From positions 62,001 to 126,000 of the forward strand of contig JAYNIR010000007.1 of NCBI GenBank assembly GCA_038109305.1: a stretch of DNA of 64,000 bases. The letters run 5' to 3'. Source of the stretch: UBA1479 sp038109305. GTDB lineage: Bacteria; Pseudomonadota; Alphaproteobacteria; Rhodospirillales; Casp-alpha2. A program made the position numbers and the translations under genes. Positions 54,565 to 62,838 of the stretch are shown one piece after another (positions within the stretch are counted from its first letter, which is position 1; each line of letters opens with the position of its first letter). Under the pieces are notes generated by a model. That model made no database searches and was not told the origin of the DNA. It saw nothing but the letters and a program-made list of their open reading frames with translations.

Positions 54565-55199
54565 GCGGATTTCTTCTTGGCCCCCGCCTCGGCCATCAGT
54601 TGTTCAAGCACTTCATAAGGCTGCGCGCCGACGACGCCGCGAAGCTGCCCGTCCGGCCCGGGGGCGACGAAGGTCGGCACGCCGGTGACGCCGTATTGAT
54701 GCGACTTCGCCCAATCCTGATCGATCGCGTCTTTAAACGCCCGGTCCTCGATCACCATTTTTGCGGCGTCGACGTCGAGCCCGGCCTTTTTAACCACGTC
54801 GAGGATCACGTCGACATCGCCGACGTTGCGGCCTTCGACGAAATAGGCCTCGAAAAATTTATCGTGGATGGCGTCGCCGCCTTCCTGCGTTTCCGCCCAC
54901 TTGCCGACTTCCTGGGCAAGGCGTGAATTATAGGTATGGCTGCGGTCGTTGAAGGGCAGGCCTTCCGCCGCCATCATGCGGTGCATGTTGGCGTTCTTGG
55001 TGGCGATTTCCTCGGGCCCCGAGCCGAACAGGTCCTGCAGCTTGCAGCCCTCGGCGGGCGTTTCCGGGTGCAGCGGGAAATGCACCAGTTCGATGTCGAT
55101 GTCGTATGCGTCTTTCAGCTTTTTGATCTTGTTGTCCCCCAGGTAACACCAGGGGCAGACGTAATCGGAAAAGACTTCAATGGTGATCGGGCCCGACAT
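54561..55199 (-). CDS. DsbA-family oxidoreductase (FrnE-like)
   Basis: 212 residues. The thioredoxin-like N-terminus ITIEVFSDYVCPWCYLGDNK carries a CPWC active site. The helical insertion and the GVTGVPTFVAPGPDG cis-Pro loop follow. No signal peptide is present, so it is probably cytoplasmic, unlike DsbA. FrnE-like proteins act in disulfide chemistry and oxidative stress (known in Deinococcus). Cotranscription with the peroxidase fits such a role. Confidence 0.9.
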   Translation of the reverse strand: MSGPITIEVFSDYVCPWCYLGDNKIKKLKDAYDIDIELVHFPLHPETPAEGCKLQDLFGSGPEEIATKNANMHRMMAAEGLPFNDRSHTYNSRLAQEVGKWAETQEGGDAIHDKFFEAYFVEGRNVGDVDVILDVVKKAGLDVDAAKMVIEDRAFKDAIDQDWAKSHQYGVTGVPTFVAPGPDGQLRGVVGAQPYEVLEQLMAEAGAKKKSA

Positions 55200-55263
55200 T
55201 CGCGATATTCCTTTTAAATCTCGGTTTCATTGAATTTAATGGCTCGGGGCGGGAAATCCAGTC

Positions 55264-55545
55264 ATGAGTTCGTTATCCGGAAAAGCCTTCGTCTATGTGC
55301 TGGGGTCCTGGGACCGATGTCCGGCGGTCAGCTACGTCGGCTGGACCAACGATGTGGACGCCAGGATCGCCGCCCACAATACTGGCCAGGGCGCCAAAAC
55401 CACGCGGGGTCGAACCTGGCGGCTGTTGTATCTGGAAAAACATCCGGACCGGCGCGCGGCCATGCGCCGGGAGTGGCACTTGAAGCGCGACCGCAAATTC
55501 CGCCGCGATCTGCTGGCCGACTGCGGCGGTGGCGCAGGGGCCTAG
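55264..55545 (+). CDS. GIY-YIG nuclease-family protein
   Basis: 93 residues, a single GIY-YIG domain. The motif is degenerate at its first half (FVYVLGSWD) but SYVGWTNDVDARIAAHNTG is typical, with the catalytic Arg and the GAKTTRGRTWRLLYLEKH segment. The catalytic Glu region reads AAMRREWHLKRDRKFRRDLL. Small proteins of this kind are widespread and mostly uncharacterised. The gene is divergent from the DsbA-like gene and its stop is nine bases from the convergent DUF188 stop. Confidence 0.88.
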   Translation: MSSLSGKAFVYVLGSWDRCPAVSYVGWTNDVDARIAAHNTGQGAKTTRGRTWRLLYLEKHPDRRAAMRREWHLKRDRKFRRDLLADCGGGAGA

Positions 55546-55553
55546 CCCGAACC

Positions 55554-56003
55554 CTAGACCTTCATTGCTCTCCGCACCGCCGTTTCGAACGCGTCCAAAA
55601 ATCGCGACCGGCCCTTTGCGTTGAACGGCCGCGGTCCGCCGGTGATTCCCCCCGCGTCGCGAAGCCCCTTCATCAGGTTTCGGTTGGCGAGCGCCATGCC
55701 GATCATGTCCTTCGTAAAGACGTCGCCGTTGGGCTTGACCGCCGCTGCCCCTTTTTCCAGGCACCGGGCGGCCAAGGGGATGTCGTTGGTGATGCAGATG
55801 TCGGCGGGCTCGATGCGGTCTGCGATCCAGTCATCGGCGGCGTCGGCGCCCTGCGCGACGACGACCAGTTCGGCCATCGGGTCGCGCGGCGGGCGGATGC
55901 CGCCGTCGGTCACCAAATAGGATTTCAGATTGTGCCGTCCGGCGACTTTCAGGACTTCGTCCTTCACCGGGCAGGCGTCAGCGTCGACGTAAATCGCCGT
56001 CAT
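55554..56003 (-). CDS. DUF188 protein (YaiI/YqxD family)
   Basis: 149 residues from the ATG at 56003. Family signatures are intact: AIYVDADACPVKDEVLKVA, DGGIRPPRDPMAELVVVAQG, ADICITNDIPLAARCLEKGA and GGPRPFNAKGRSRFLDAFE. The fold is related to PIN-like nucleases with conserved Asp residues, but the function is unproven. Its start overlaps the stop of the upstream LLM gene by four bases (ATGA). Confidence 0.9.
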   Translation of the reverse strand: MTAIYVDADACPVKDEVLKVAGRHNLKSYLVTDGGIRPPRDPMAELVVVAQGADAADDWIADRIEPADICITNDIPLAARCLEKGAAAVKPNGDVFTKDMIGMALANRNLMKGLRDAGGITGGPRPFNAKGRSRFLDAFETAVRRAMKV

Positions 56004-57019
56004 GACCCGGATGCGGTAAGCCCGGCGGCGTCGGCCAGCAGTTCGTATGACCGCCTGCGGTCGGCCTGGTCGTGGCACCAGGTCAGGACGACGACTTCAT
56101 CGGCGCCATAGGCCTCGGCCCGCGCCGTCAGTTCGGCATAGACCTGGTCGCCGGCGCCGACGATTGCTTGTGTGCGGTAATTGTCGAGCCATTCCCGTTC
56201 GGCCGGCGAATAGTCCTGCGCCGCCGCTTCGTCCGGCGGCAGCATCGGGCCGCGCCGTCCGGTCTGGCGCATCAGCCGCGCGTGCGCGCGGGACCAGAAC
56301 AATTGGTTCGCTTTTTCTTCCGTTTCGGCGGCAAGCGCCCAGATGCAGACGCTCGAAAGCGGTTCCGGGTAGCGGGCGGACGGTTTGTAATTGCCGCGGT
56401 AAAGGGTCAGCGCCGTTTCCGTGCCGCGCCCGTCGGTGATGAAGTGCGCGAAGCAATAGGGCAGGCCGAAGTGGGCGGCGATCTGGGCGCCGTAATCGGA
56501 GGTGCCCAGCATCCACACCTCGGGCGATCCGGGGAACATGGGGTGCGCCTCGACGCCGCGGAACGGATGGCCCTCCATCAATTCTTCGCCCGATACCCAG
56601 GCCATCAGGTCGCGCACGTTGGCGGGAAAGTGTTCGGCGTCCAAGGCCGCGTCGCGGTTAAGCGCCAGCGCCGTCTTGCCGTCGGACCCGGGTGCCCGAC
56701 CCAACCCCAGATCGATGCGCCCGGGCGCGATGGCCTCCAGCACGCGGAACTGTTCGGCGACCTTTAATGGCGAATAGTGCGGCAGCATCACGCCCGCCGA
56801 CCCGATGCGGATGCGGTTGGTCGTCTGGCCGATGGCGGCCATGATGATTTCCGGCGCCGTGCCGACGATGGACGGGTGGTCGTGGTGTTCCGACACCCAG
56901 AACCGGTGATAGCCGAGCCCTTCGCAAACCTGCGCGAGCTCGATGGTATCGCGGATCGCCTGGTCGGGCGGAGTGCCGCGGGCGGCGGTGGATTGATCCA
57001 GGATGGAAAGCTTGGGCAT
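56000..57019 (-). CDS. LLM-class flavin-dependent oxidoreductase (luciferase-like)
   Basis: 339 residues. N-terminal LSILDQSTAARGTPPDQAIR, the segment RFWVSEHHDHPSIVGTAPEI, RIRIGSAGVMLPHYSPLKVA and RIDLGLGRAPGSDGKTALAL are typical of the YhbW-like LLM group. Such enzymes use FMNH2 or F420 with oxygen; the substrate is unknown. Its ATG begins directly after the stop of the 135-residue paralogue gene, and DUF188 overlaps its end, so the four genes 58553-55554 appear to form one operon. Confidence 0.9.
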   Translation of the reverse strand: MPKLSILDQSTAARGTPPDQAIRDTIELAQVCEGLGYHRFWVSEHHDHPSIVGTAPEIIMAAIGQTTNRIRIGSAGVMLPHYSPLKVAEQFRVLEAIAPGRIDLGLGRAPGSDGKTALALNRDAALDAEHFPANVRDLMAWVSGEELMEGHPFRGVEAHPMFPGSPEVWMLGTSDYGAQIAAHFGLPYCFAHFITDGRGTETALTLYRGNYKPSARYPEPLSSVCIWALAAETEEKANQLFWSRAHARLMRQTGRRGPMLPPDEAAAQDYSPAEREWLDNYRTQAIVGAGDQVYAELTARAEAYGADEVVVLTWCHDQADRRRSYELLADAAGLTASGS

Positions 57020-57427
57020 CTATTCGGTCAGCTCGGCCGGTTTGGCGTCCGACAGTTTCAGGTAATCGATGTTGTTGACCTCGATCCCCAGGTCGCGGAG
57101 CGAAATGCGCAGTGCATAGACGTCGTAACTCGGCAGATCCCCCAGTTTGTGCATCATTACCATGTCCGGATGGCGGAGCCCTTCGGCCCAGCCGAATTCC
57201 GCCGGCAGGGCGTCGATCTCGACCTGGCCCGACCCGGCGCCCTTATCGGCGAAGATTTCGACCATGCTTTCGAGCCGCGCGTTCTTGATCAGCCGCGCGC
57301 GGCGAAGCGGCGCCGTCCGAAGCGGCAGCAGGACCAGAGGCAGGATGTGCAGCGCGTCCCGGTCCTCGTCGTCGACGTCCTGTTCGAATTCCAGGTCGCC
57401 GGATGTGAAATCTTTTTTCTGGTTCAA
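57020..57427 (-). CDS. Short member of an unrecognised tandem paralogue pair
   Basis: 135 residues from a TTG start, with AGGGAC upstream. It matches the N-terminal third of the larger protein encoded just before it: shared blocks are DEDRDALHILPL, RARLIKNARLES, GSGQ, LPSYDVY, GIEVN and LKLS, with most of the intervening positions similar. It ends at AELTE, where the larger protein continues with a helical C-terminal domain, so it is an N-domain-only version. No signal peptide, membrane helix or known motif is visible. I do not recognise the family. Its frame is intact and tightly coupled to the LLM gene. Confidence 0.75.
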   Translation of the reverse strand: MNQKKDFTSGDLEFEQDVDDEDRDALHILPLVLLPLRTAPLRRARLIKNARLESMVEIFADKGAGSGQVEIDALPAEFGWAEGLRHPDMVMMHKLGDLPSYDVYALRISLRDLGIEVNNIDYLKLSDAKPAELTE

Positions 57428-57455
57428 GTTGTATTGTCCCTTGGGTGTCCCGCCG

Positions 57456-58553
57456 CTACTTGGCCCATTCCAAGGTTTCGACTTCCGGGGCGTTGGCCTG
57501 GATTTCGCGGATCTTGTCGATCCCCTGTTTCATTTCCGACATGATGAATTCGCCCCGCTTGATCGGGCCGCCGACGGTCGGCGATGGGAATTTCGCGGCA
57601 AAAGCGTTCATTTTGGCGGTCAATGCGCAAAGACAGCCGCCGATTGTGGTGTGATATTCCTCGACGAATTTCTTCACGGTCATGAACCGGTCCGCCGTCA
57701 GATCGTCCCAGATGCCGTTGGTGCAGCGGTCAAACGTCTCGAGCCGGCCGGAAATGGCCGCCAGAAGCTCGTTGATCGTGCCTTCGATCTGATTGCAGGT
57801 TTTGATCATGTTGACGTCGGTCTTCAACTGGAAATTATCCCGGATTTCTTCCATGGAACTCTTGAATTCGTCGATGATCGGTTCCAGCGTATCCAGACAT
57901 TGCCGGAAATACGAAAGCGACAGGAACAAATCGCCGAAGTCTTCAAGGAATTTGGGTATCTCGCGGGTTTTGATACGCAATTTCTGGGCCATTTGGTCCA
58001 GTTTCTTGCGGACCATCTCGACATCCGGGCTGTAAAACAGCTTCACCAGGTCGTCGAAGGTCTCCACATTCAGGTCGTCCTTGCCGTAAATCTCCTGAAT
58101 TAGCGGCCGGGTGAACTGGGTCATGTACTTGGTCAGTTCTTCGATCTTGCCCTCGGACAGTTTCAGGTCGTCGATGGAATTGACCTCGATCCCTTCCTGA
58201 CGCAGCAGAATGCGAAGCGAATAGACGTCGTAACTGGGCAGCGGCGACAGCTTGCGCAGCATCACCAGGTCTGGATGGCACTTCCGGCCCTTGCCGGCCC
58301 ATCCGTAATCCTTGGCCAGTTCTTCGACCGTCATCTGGCCGGAGCCGATGCCTGATCCCTTGAACAGTTCGACGACGCTTTCCAGCCGCGCGTTCTTGAT
58401 CAGACGCGCGCGTTTCAGCGATGGCTTTTGAAACGGCAGGATGATGAGCGGCAGAATATGAAGCGCGTCGCGATCCTCGTCGGTCTGGGTCGAGGTCACG
58501 CCGGTCGGAATTCCGGGTTCCGGATAATCGGGCTCTTCAGCCGCGTCGTTCAT
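57456..58553 (-). CDS. Long member of an unrecognised tandem paralogue pair
   Basis: 365 residues from the ATG at 58553, preceded by GGAAGGAA. After about 25 variable residues comes the conserved N-domain (DRDALHILPLIILPF, RLIKNARLESVVELF, GWAGKGRKCHPDLVMLRKLS, PLPSYDVYSLRILLRQEGIE), followed by about 250 residues that look wholly alpha-helical (FTRPLIQEIYGKDDLNVETF, KFLEDFGDLFLSLSYFRQCL, LEPIIDEFKSSMEEIRDNF). The C-terminal part has several Cys (CNQIEG, DRCTNG, GGCLCALTAKM). Soluble, no signal peptide. No known domain was recognised. Being first in a four-gene run and duplicated, it probably has a structural or signalling role with its short paralogue. Confidence 0.8.
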   Translation of the reverse strand: MNDAAEEPDYPEPGIPTGVTSTQTDEDRDALHILPLIILPFQKPSLKRARLIKNARLESVVELFKGSGIGSGQMTVEELAKDYGWAGKGRKCHPDLVMLRKLSPLPSYDVYSLRILLRQEGIEVNSIDDLKLSEGKIEELTKYMTQFTRPLIQEIYGKDDLNVETFDDLVKLFYSPDVEMVRKKLDQMAQKLRIKTREIPKFLEDFGDLFLSLSYFRQCLDTLEPIIDEFKSSMEEIRDNFQLKTDVNMIKTCNQIEGTINELLAAISGRLETFDRCTNGIWDDLTADRFMTVKKFVEEYHTTIGGCLCALTAKMNAFAAKFPSPTVGGPIKRGEFIMSEMKQGIDKIREIQANAPEVETLEWAK

Positions 58554-58665
58554 GGTGTTCCTTCCGTCAAAGACCGCTAACATATGGCTTCTTGTAGGTT
58601 TTTATAGCACCAAATTGTGATTCTGGGCCATTAACCCGTTGTATGTAGACGAAAAGAGCCCGCCC

Positions 58666-59424
58666 ATGCCACGGTACAAACTCACAATAGAATACGACGG
58701 AACCGATTTCGTCGGCTGGCAGCGCCAAGATAACGGGTTTGGCGTGCAGCAGGCCGTGGAAGAGGCCGTTTCCGCCTTTTCCGGCGACGTCCAGACCGTC
58801 CAGGCGGCGGGCCGGACGGACGCCGGCGTACACGCGGCGGGGCAGGTGGCGCATGTTGACCTGACCCGGGACTGGGAGGCCGATAAGGTCCGCGACGCCC
58901 TTAATTTCCACCTGAAGGGCCATGCCGTGACGATCCTGGAGGCCCGCCGGATGGACGATGACTTCCACGCCCGGTTTTCCGCGACCAAACGGTATTACCG
59001 CTACCGCATCCTAAACCGGCGGCCGCAGCCGGCCCTGGACGCCGGGCAGGTCTGGTGGGTGCCTACGGCCTTGGATGCCGACGCCATGGCGGGGGCGGCC
59101 CGTGTGCTGGTCGGCCACCATGACTTTACCTCGTTCCGGGCGGCCCGGTGCCAGGCGCAGTCGCCGGTCAAAACCCTCGACCGGCTGGACGTTTCCCGGG
59201 CCGGCGATGAAATCCACGTGTATGCCGAGGCGTTGTCGTTCCTCCACCATCAGGTCCGTAACATGGTCGGCAGCCTCGCCTGGGTCGGCCAGGGAAAGTG
59301 GACAAAATCCCATATAAAACAGGCGCTTGATGCCCGGGACCGGGCCGCCGGCGGGCCCACGGCCCCGGCCGAGGGGCTGTGCCTGATGGCAGTTGCCTAC
59401 GATCCGCCAAAGCAAGAAGGCTGA
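58666..59424 (+). CDS. truA: tRNA pseudouridine(38-40) synthase TruA
   Basis: 252 residues from the ATG at 58666. The N-terminus RYKLTIEYDGTDFVGWQRQ, the catalytic Asp in QAAGRTDAGVHAAGQVAHVD, and FSATKRYYRYRILNRR are characteristic; C-terminal SFLHHQVRNMVGSLAWVG follows. It modifies uridines in the tRNA anticodon arm. It is divergent from the tandem paralogue genes (112 bases between starts) and followed by a small membrane-protein gene. Confidence 0.96.
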   Translation: MPRYKLTIEYDGTDFVGWQRQDNGFGVQQAVEEAVSAFSGDVQTVQAAGRTDAGVHAAGQVAHVDLTRDWEADKVRDALNFHLKGHAVTILEARRMDDDFHARFSATKRYYRYRILNRRPQPALDAGQVWWVPTALDADAMAGAARVLVGHHDFTSFRAARCQAQSPVKTLDRLDVSRAGDEIHVYAEALSFLHHQVRNMVGSLAWVGQGKWTKSHIKQALDARDRAAGGPTAPAEGLCLMAVAYDPPKQEG

Positions 59425-59470
59425 AAAAATAACCCTGGCGCGGGCCCCGGCGCGGGCCTACGTTTGCCGA

Positions 59471-59797
59471 ATGGAGAAACGCATCCCCCTTTCCTTGCGG
59501 GCCGAAGGCCCCGCGGCGCCGCCCTTGACGGACGCGCCCAGCGACGATTTCGCCGCCGACCACCCGGTCATCGGCTATCTGGCCGTGGCCTGCGGGCTAC
59601 TCGGCATCTTCTCGTGGGGGCTGATCTTCGTGCCCATGAGCCTCGCCTTTTCCATCGCGGCGCTGGTCGCAGGGCAGGGAACGTGGGGGTTCGCAGGGCT
59701 GGTGCTGACCGGCTTCGGGATCGCCAATTCACCCAGCATCTGGGTCATGGGGGTCGGCGCCATCGCCGCCGCCATCGGCATCCCCCTTCCGTTTTAG
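59471..59797 (+). CDS. Small membrane protein, unrecognised
   Basis: 108 residues from the ATG at 59471. About 30 polar residues (RIPLSLRAEGPAAPPLTDAP) precede two hydrophobic stretches: VIGYLAVACGLLGIFSWGLI with FVPMSLAFSIAALVAG, and GFAGLVLTGFGIANSPSIWV with MGVGAIAAAIGIPLP. It resembles small membrane proteins with two to four helices of the DUF4190-like kind, but the match is only by general pattern. It follows truA by 46 bases and its stop is 25 bases from the convergent dapE stop. Confidence 0.65.
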   Translation: MEKRIPLSLRAEGPAAPPLTDAPSDDFAADHPVIGYLAVACGLLGIFSWGLIFVPMSLAFSIAALVAGQGTWGFAGLVLTGFGIANSPSIWVMGVGAIAAAIGIPLPF

Positions 59798-59822
59798 GCC
59801 GAAATCGCCCGTTTTCCGCCGG

Positions 59823-61004
59823 TCAGGCGGTTTTTCTGAAAAAATCGGTCAGAATGTCGCGGTAAATCGCCGCCAGATCACGGATGTCTTGCACCAGCGC
59901 GTTTTCGTCCACCTTGTGGGCGGTTTCGTTGATCATGCCGAATTCGACGACGGCGCAATGATCCTTGATGAATCGCGCGTCCGACGTGCCGCCGGTGGTG
60001 CTCAAATCCGGGTCTAGCCCCGTCACCGATCGGACCGCTTTCGATACGATATCGCTTAAGCGCCCCGGCGGGGTCAGAAAGCTCTCGCCCGACACCTTGA
60101 TCTTCAGGTCATAGTCTGCGCCCGTTTCGCGTGCTACGTCAGCACATTTTTCCTCGATCATCCTGGTCAGGCTGGCACCCGAATGCAGGTTGTTGAAGCG
60201 GATGTTGAACCGCCCCCGGGCTTCCGCCGGGATCAGGTTTTCCGTCGGGTTGCCGACGTCGACGGTGGTGATTTCCAGGTTCGTTGCGGGGAAATGTTCC
60301 GTCCCCGTATCAAGCGGCTTGTCGGAAACCGCGGCCAGCATCTTCAACAGTTTCGGCACCGGGTTGTCGGCCAGGTGCGGATAGGCCACATGTCCCTGCT
60401 GCCCCCGGACGGTGATGGTGCAATTCAAGGACCCGCGCCGGCCGATCTTGATCATCTCGCCCAGTTTGTCCGGGTTGGTCGGCTCGCCGACGATGCAGGC
60501 GTCCATCACCTCGCCCTGTCCCTGCATCCATTGCAAAACCTTTTTGGTGCCGTTGATCGACGGTCCTTCCTCGTCCCCGGTGATTAGGTATGAAATCGAT
60601 CCCGCCGGTTCGCCGTGCGCCTCCAGATAGGAGGCGGTGCCGGCGACCATAGCGGCGATGGCGCATTTCATGTCCGATGCGCCCCGGCCGTACAGCCGGT
60701 CCCCCCGGATTTCCGGTTTGAACGGGTCCAACGACCAATTGGCCGGGTCGCCCGGCGGCACCACGTCCGTGTGCCCTGCGAAACAAAAGTTCGGCTGCGC
60801 CGTGCCCAGCCGCGCATACAGGTTATCGACTTCGGGCGTGCCGTCTTCCGAAAACGGGAGCCGGTGGCAGGTGAAGCCAAGTCCTTCGAGTTTTTCCTGC
60901 AACAGGTCGAGCGCCCCTCCCTCGGTCGGCGTGACCGACGGGCAGCGGATCAGATCCTTGGAAAGGTCAACAGGGTTGATGGCGCCGATAGCTTTTGCAG
61001 GCAT
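59823..61004 (-). CDS. dapE: Succinyl-diaminopimelate desuccinylase
   Basis: 393 residues. Two-zinc peptidase-M20 motifs: CFAGHTDVVPPGDPANWSLD (about 70), GRGASDMKCAIAAMVAG, the catalytic Glu pair in ITGDEEGPSINGTKKVL, and the C-terminal GGTSDARFIKDHCAVVEFG. It cleaves N-succinyl-LL-2,6-diaminopimelate in lysine and peptidoglycan precursor synthesis. It starts nine bases after the dapD stop, so the two are coupled. Confidence 0.96.
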   Translation of the reverse strand: MPAKAIGAINPVDLSKDLIRCPSVTPTEGGALDLLQEKLEGLGFTCHRLPFSEDGTPEVDNLYARLGTAQPNFCFAGHTDVVPPGDPANWSLDPFKPEIRGDRLYGRGASDMKCAIAAMVAGTASYLEAHGEPAGSISYLITGDEEGPSINGTKKVLQWMQGQGEVMDACIVGEPTNPDKLGEMIKIGRRGSLNCTITVRGQQGHVAYPHLADNPVPKLLKMLAAVSDKPLDTGTEHFPATNLEITTVDVGNPTENLIPAEARGRFNIRFNNLHSGASLTRMIEEKCADVARETGADYDLKIKVSGESFLTPPGRLSDIVSKAVRSVTGLDPDLSTTGGTSDARFIKDHCAVVEFGMINETAHKVDENALVQDIRDLAAIYRDILTDFFRKTA

Positions 61005-61013
61005 GAAGTTTGC

Positions 61014-61853
61014 CTAATCCCGCAAAAGCTCGTTGATCGACGTCTTGGACCGGGTCTTTTCATCGACCCTCTTGACGATTACGCAGCAATACAGGTTCGG
61101 GCCCGGCGTGCCGTCGGGCATGGGCTTGCCGGGTGTCGTCCCCGGGACGACCACGGAATAGGCCGGCACCCGGCCCATGTAAACCTCGCCGGTTTCCCGG
61201 TCGACGATCTTGGTCGACGCGCCCACGTAACAGCCCATGGACAGGACCGAACCTTGTTCGACGACGACGCCTTCGGCGACTTCGGACCGGGCGCCGATGA
61301 AACAGTTGTCTTCGATGATCACCGGTTCCGCCTGTAACGGTTCCAGCACGCCGCCGATGCCGACGCCGCCTGACAGGTGACAGTTCTTGCCGATCTGCGC
61401 GCAGGAGCCGACGGTCGCCCAGGTGTCGACCATGGTGCCTGAATCCACATAAGCGCCCAGGTTGACGAAGCTCGGCATCAGCACCACGCCCGGCGCCAAA
61501 AAGGCCGACCGGCGGACGACGCAGCCCGGTACGGCGCGGAAACCCGCCTTGGCGAAGTCGTCGGCCGATTTATCGACAAACTTCGACGGCACCTTGTCCC
61601 ACCAATGGCCGCCGCCGGGCGCACCCGAAATGGGCGCCATGTCGTAGATGCGGAAAGACAGCAAAACCGTCTTTTTCAGCCACTGATGAACGACCCATTT
61701 GCCGCCGGTCTTTTCGGCGACCCGGGCCTTGCCAGTATCCAAAAGGTCTAAGGCCGCTTCGATGGCGTCAAGCGTCGCGCCCTTGGTCTTGGCGTTGATT
61801 TTCTCGCGGCCTTCCCAGGCGGCGTCGATGGCGGCTTCAAGGTCTTTGCTCAT
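61014..61853 (-). CDS. dapD: Tetrahydrodipicolinate N-succinyltransferase
   Basis: 279 residues. After an N-terminal helical domain (LEAAIDAAWEGREKINAKTK) the left-handed beta-helix is visible as hexapeptide repeats (VLMPSFVNLGAYVDSGTMVD, GVGIGGVLEPLQAEPVIIED, CFIGARSEVAEGVVVEQGSV). It transfers succinyl from succinyl-CoA in the lysine/DAP pathway, the step before aminotransfer and DapE. Gene order dapD-dapE on the minus strand is typical. Confidence 0.97.
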   Translation of the reverse strand: MSKDLEAAIDAAWEGREKINAKTKGATLDAIEAALDLLDTGKARVAEKTGGKWVVHQWLKKTVLLSFRIYDMAPISGAPGGGHWWDKVPSKFVDKSADDFAKAGFRAVPGCVVRRSAFLAPGVVLMPSFVNLGAYVDSGTMVDTWATVGSCAQIGKNCHLSGGVGIGGVLEPLQAEPVIIEDNCFIGARSEVAEGVVVEQGSVLSMGCYVGASTKIVDRETGEVYMGRVPAYSVVVPGTTPGKPMPDGTPGPNLYCCVIVKRVDEKTRSKTSINELLRD

Positions 61854-61929
61854 GATCGGTTATCCGGGTCGCATGCATCAAAAATAAGAACGAATAAGAA
61901 GGTGACGGAAAATGAAACAGCGGGCCGGA

Positions 61930-62673
61930 TCAGTCAAGGCCGGCGGTTACGTCTTCCAGCCAATCCACCAGATCGTCGATCACGTGATGGATGTGTCCGC
62001 CGTCATGGCCGTCCGTCGCCCAGGTGACGTCGCCGCCGCCGAGAGGGCGGAGCCACACGGTCGTCATGCCCATGGCGTGGGCGGGGGCTAGGTTCCGGGC
62101 CATGTCCTCAATCATCACCGCGCGGGTCGGCCTGATGGCGTGCTCTCGGCACAGTTTGTCATACACATGCGGTGCCGGTTTGGGATCGTAATCGGACGCG
62201 ACGATGTCAAATACCGCCTCGAAATGATGGCGCACGCCCAGTTTATCGGTCACCCGCTCCGCATGGCGCACGTCGCCGTTGGTGAAGATCACCTTGCGCC
62301 CTGGCAGTTTCGCCAGCGCCGCATCCAGTGCAGGTGCCGGGTCGACGGGGGCCAGGTCGATGTCGTGGGCGGCATTTAAAAAGTGCTGGGGGTCGACGCC
62401 ATGCAGCGTCATCAACCCCCGCATGGTCGTGCCGTGCTGTCGGAAATAGGTCTTTTGCAGGGCCCGCGCCTGATCCAGCGGCAGGTCCAGCAGCGTCGAG
62501 ACGTAGCGCGTGATGTTCCAATCCACCTGATCGAACAGGCGGCATCTCGCCGGGTAAAGAGTGTTGTCCAGGTCGAACACCCAGACATCAGCGCGGCGCA
62601 GGTCGGCCATCGGCGGCCTGGCGGCGGATTTGGCGGCGGATTTGGCGGCGGAATTGGCGGGGGTCGCGTCCAT
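61930..62673 (-). CDS. HAD-family pyrimidine 5'-nucleotidase-like protein
   Basis: 248 residues from the ATG at 62673; ATGs at 62715 and 62610 are alternatives. HAD motif I is VWVFDLDNTLYPARCRLFDQ, motif II VIFTNGDVRHAERV, the Lys in YDPKPAPHVYDKL and motif III/IV MIEDMARNLAPAHAMGM. This is the SDT1/pyrimidine 5'-nucleotidase-type pattern, dephosphorylating UMP or CMP or related compounds. The extreme N-terminus has a repetitive SAAKSAAKSAAR encoded by a 12-bp tandem repeat. It lies upstream of dapD on the same strand, with 76 bases between. Confidence 0.85.
   Translation of the reverse strand: MDATPANSAAKSAAKSAARPPMADLRRADVWVFDLDNTLYPARCRLFDQVDWNITRYVSTLLDLPLDQARALQKTYFRQHGTTMRGLMTLHGVDPQHFLNAAHDIDLAPVDPAPALDAALAKLPGRKVIFTNGDVRHAERVTDKLGVRHHFEAVFDIVASDYDPKPAPHVYDKLCREHAIRPTRAVMIEDMARNLAPAHAMGMTTVWLRPLGGGDVTWATDGHDGGHIHHVIDDLVDWLEDVTAGLD
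62621..62656 (-). repeat. Three 12-bp tandem repeats in the HAD nucleotidase N-terminus
   Basis: GCGGCGGATTTG occurs twice, then GCGGCGGAATTG. On the minus strand each unit encodes a Ser-Ala-Ala-Lys-like tetrapeptide. Copy changes would keep the reading frame. Confidence 0.85.
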
Positions 62674-62838
62674 GGCGGCATTAGGGCCGGATCGGGCCCG
62701 CCGCGCAAGCGGCAATTCCCCGGCCCGGACTATCCCCCCCGGCGATCATCAGCCCTCGATGAATCACTGGTATCGCCCGCTTGGCTATTCCGGCCCTTTG
62801 GGTAATATGTCCCGGCCCAATGCGGACGGAGGACCCCC

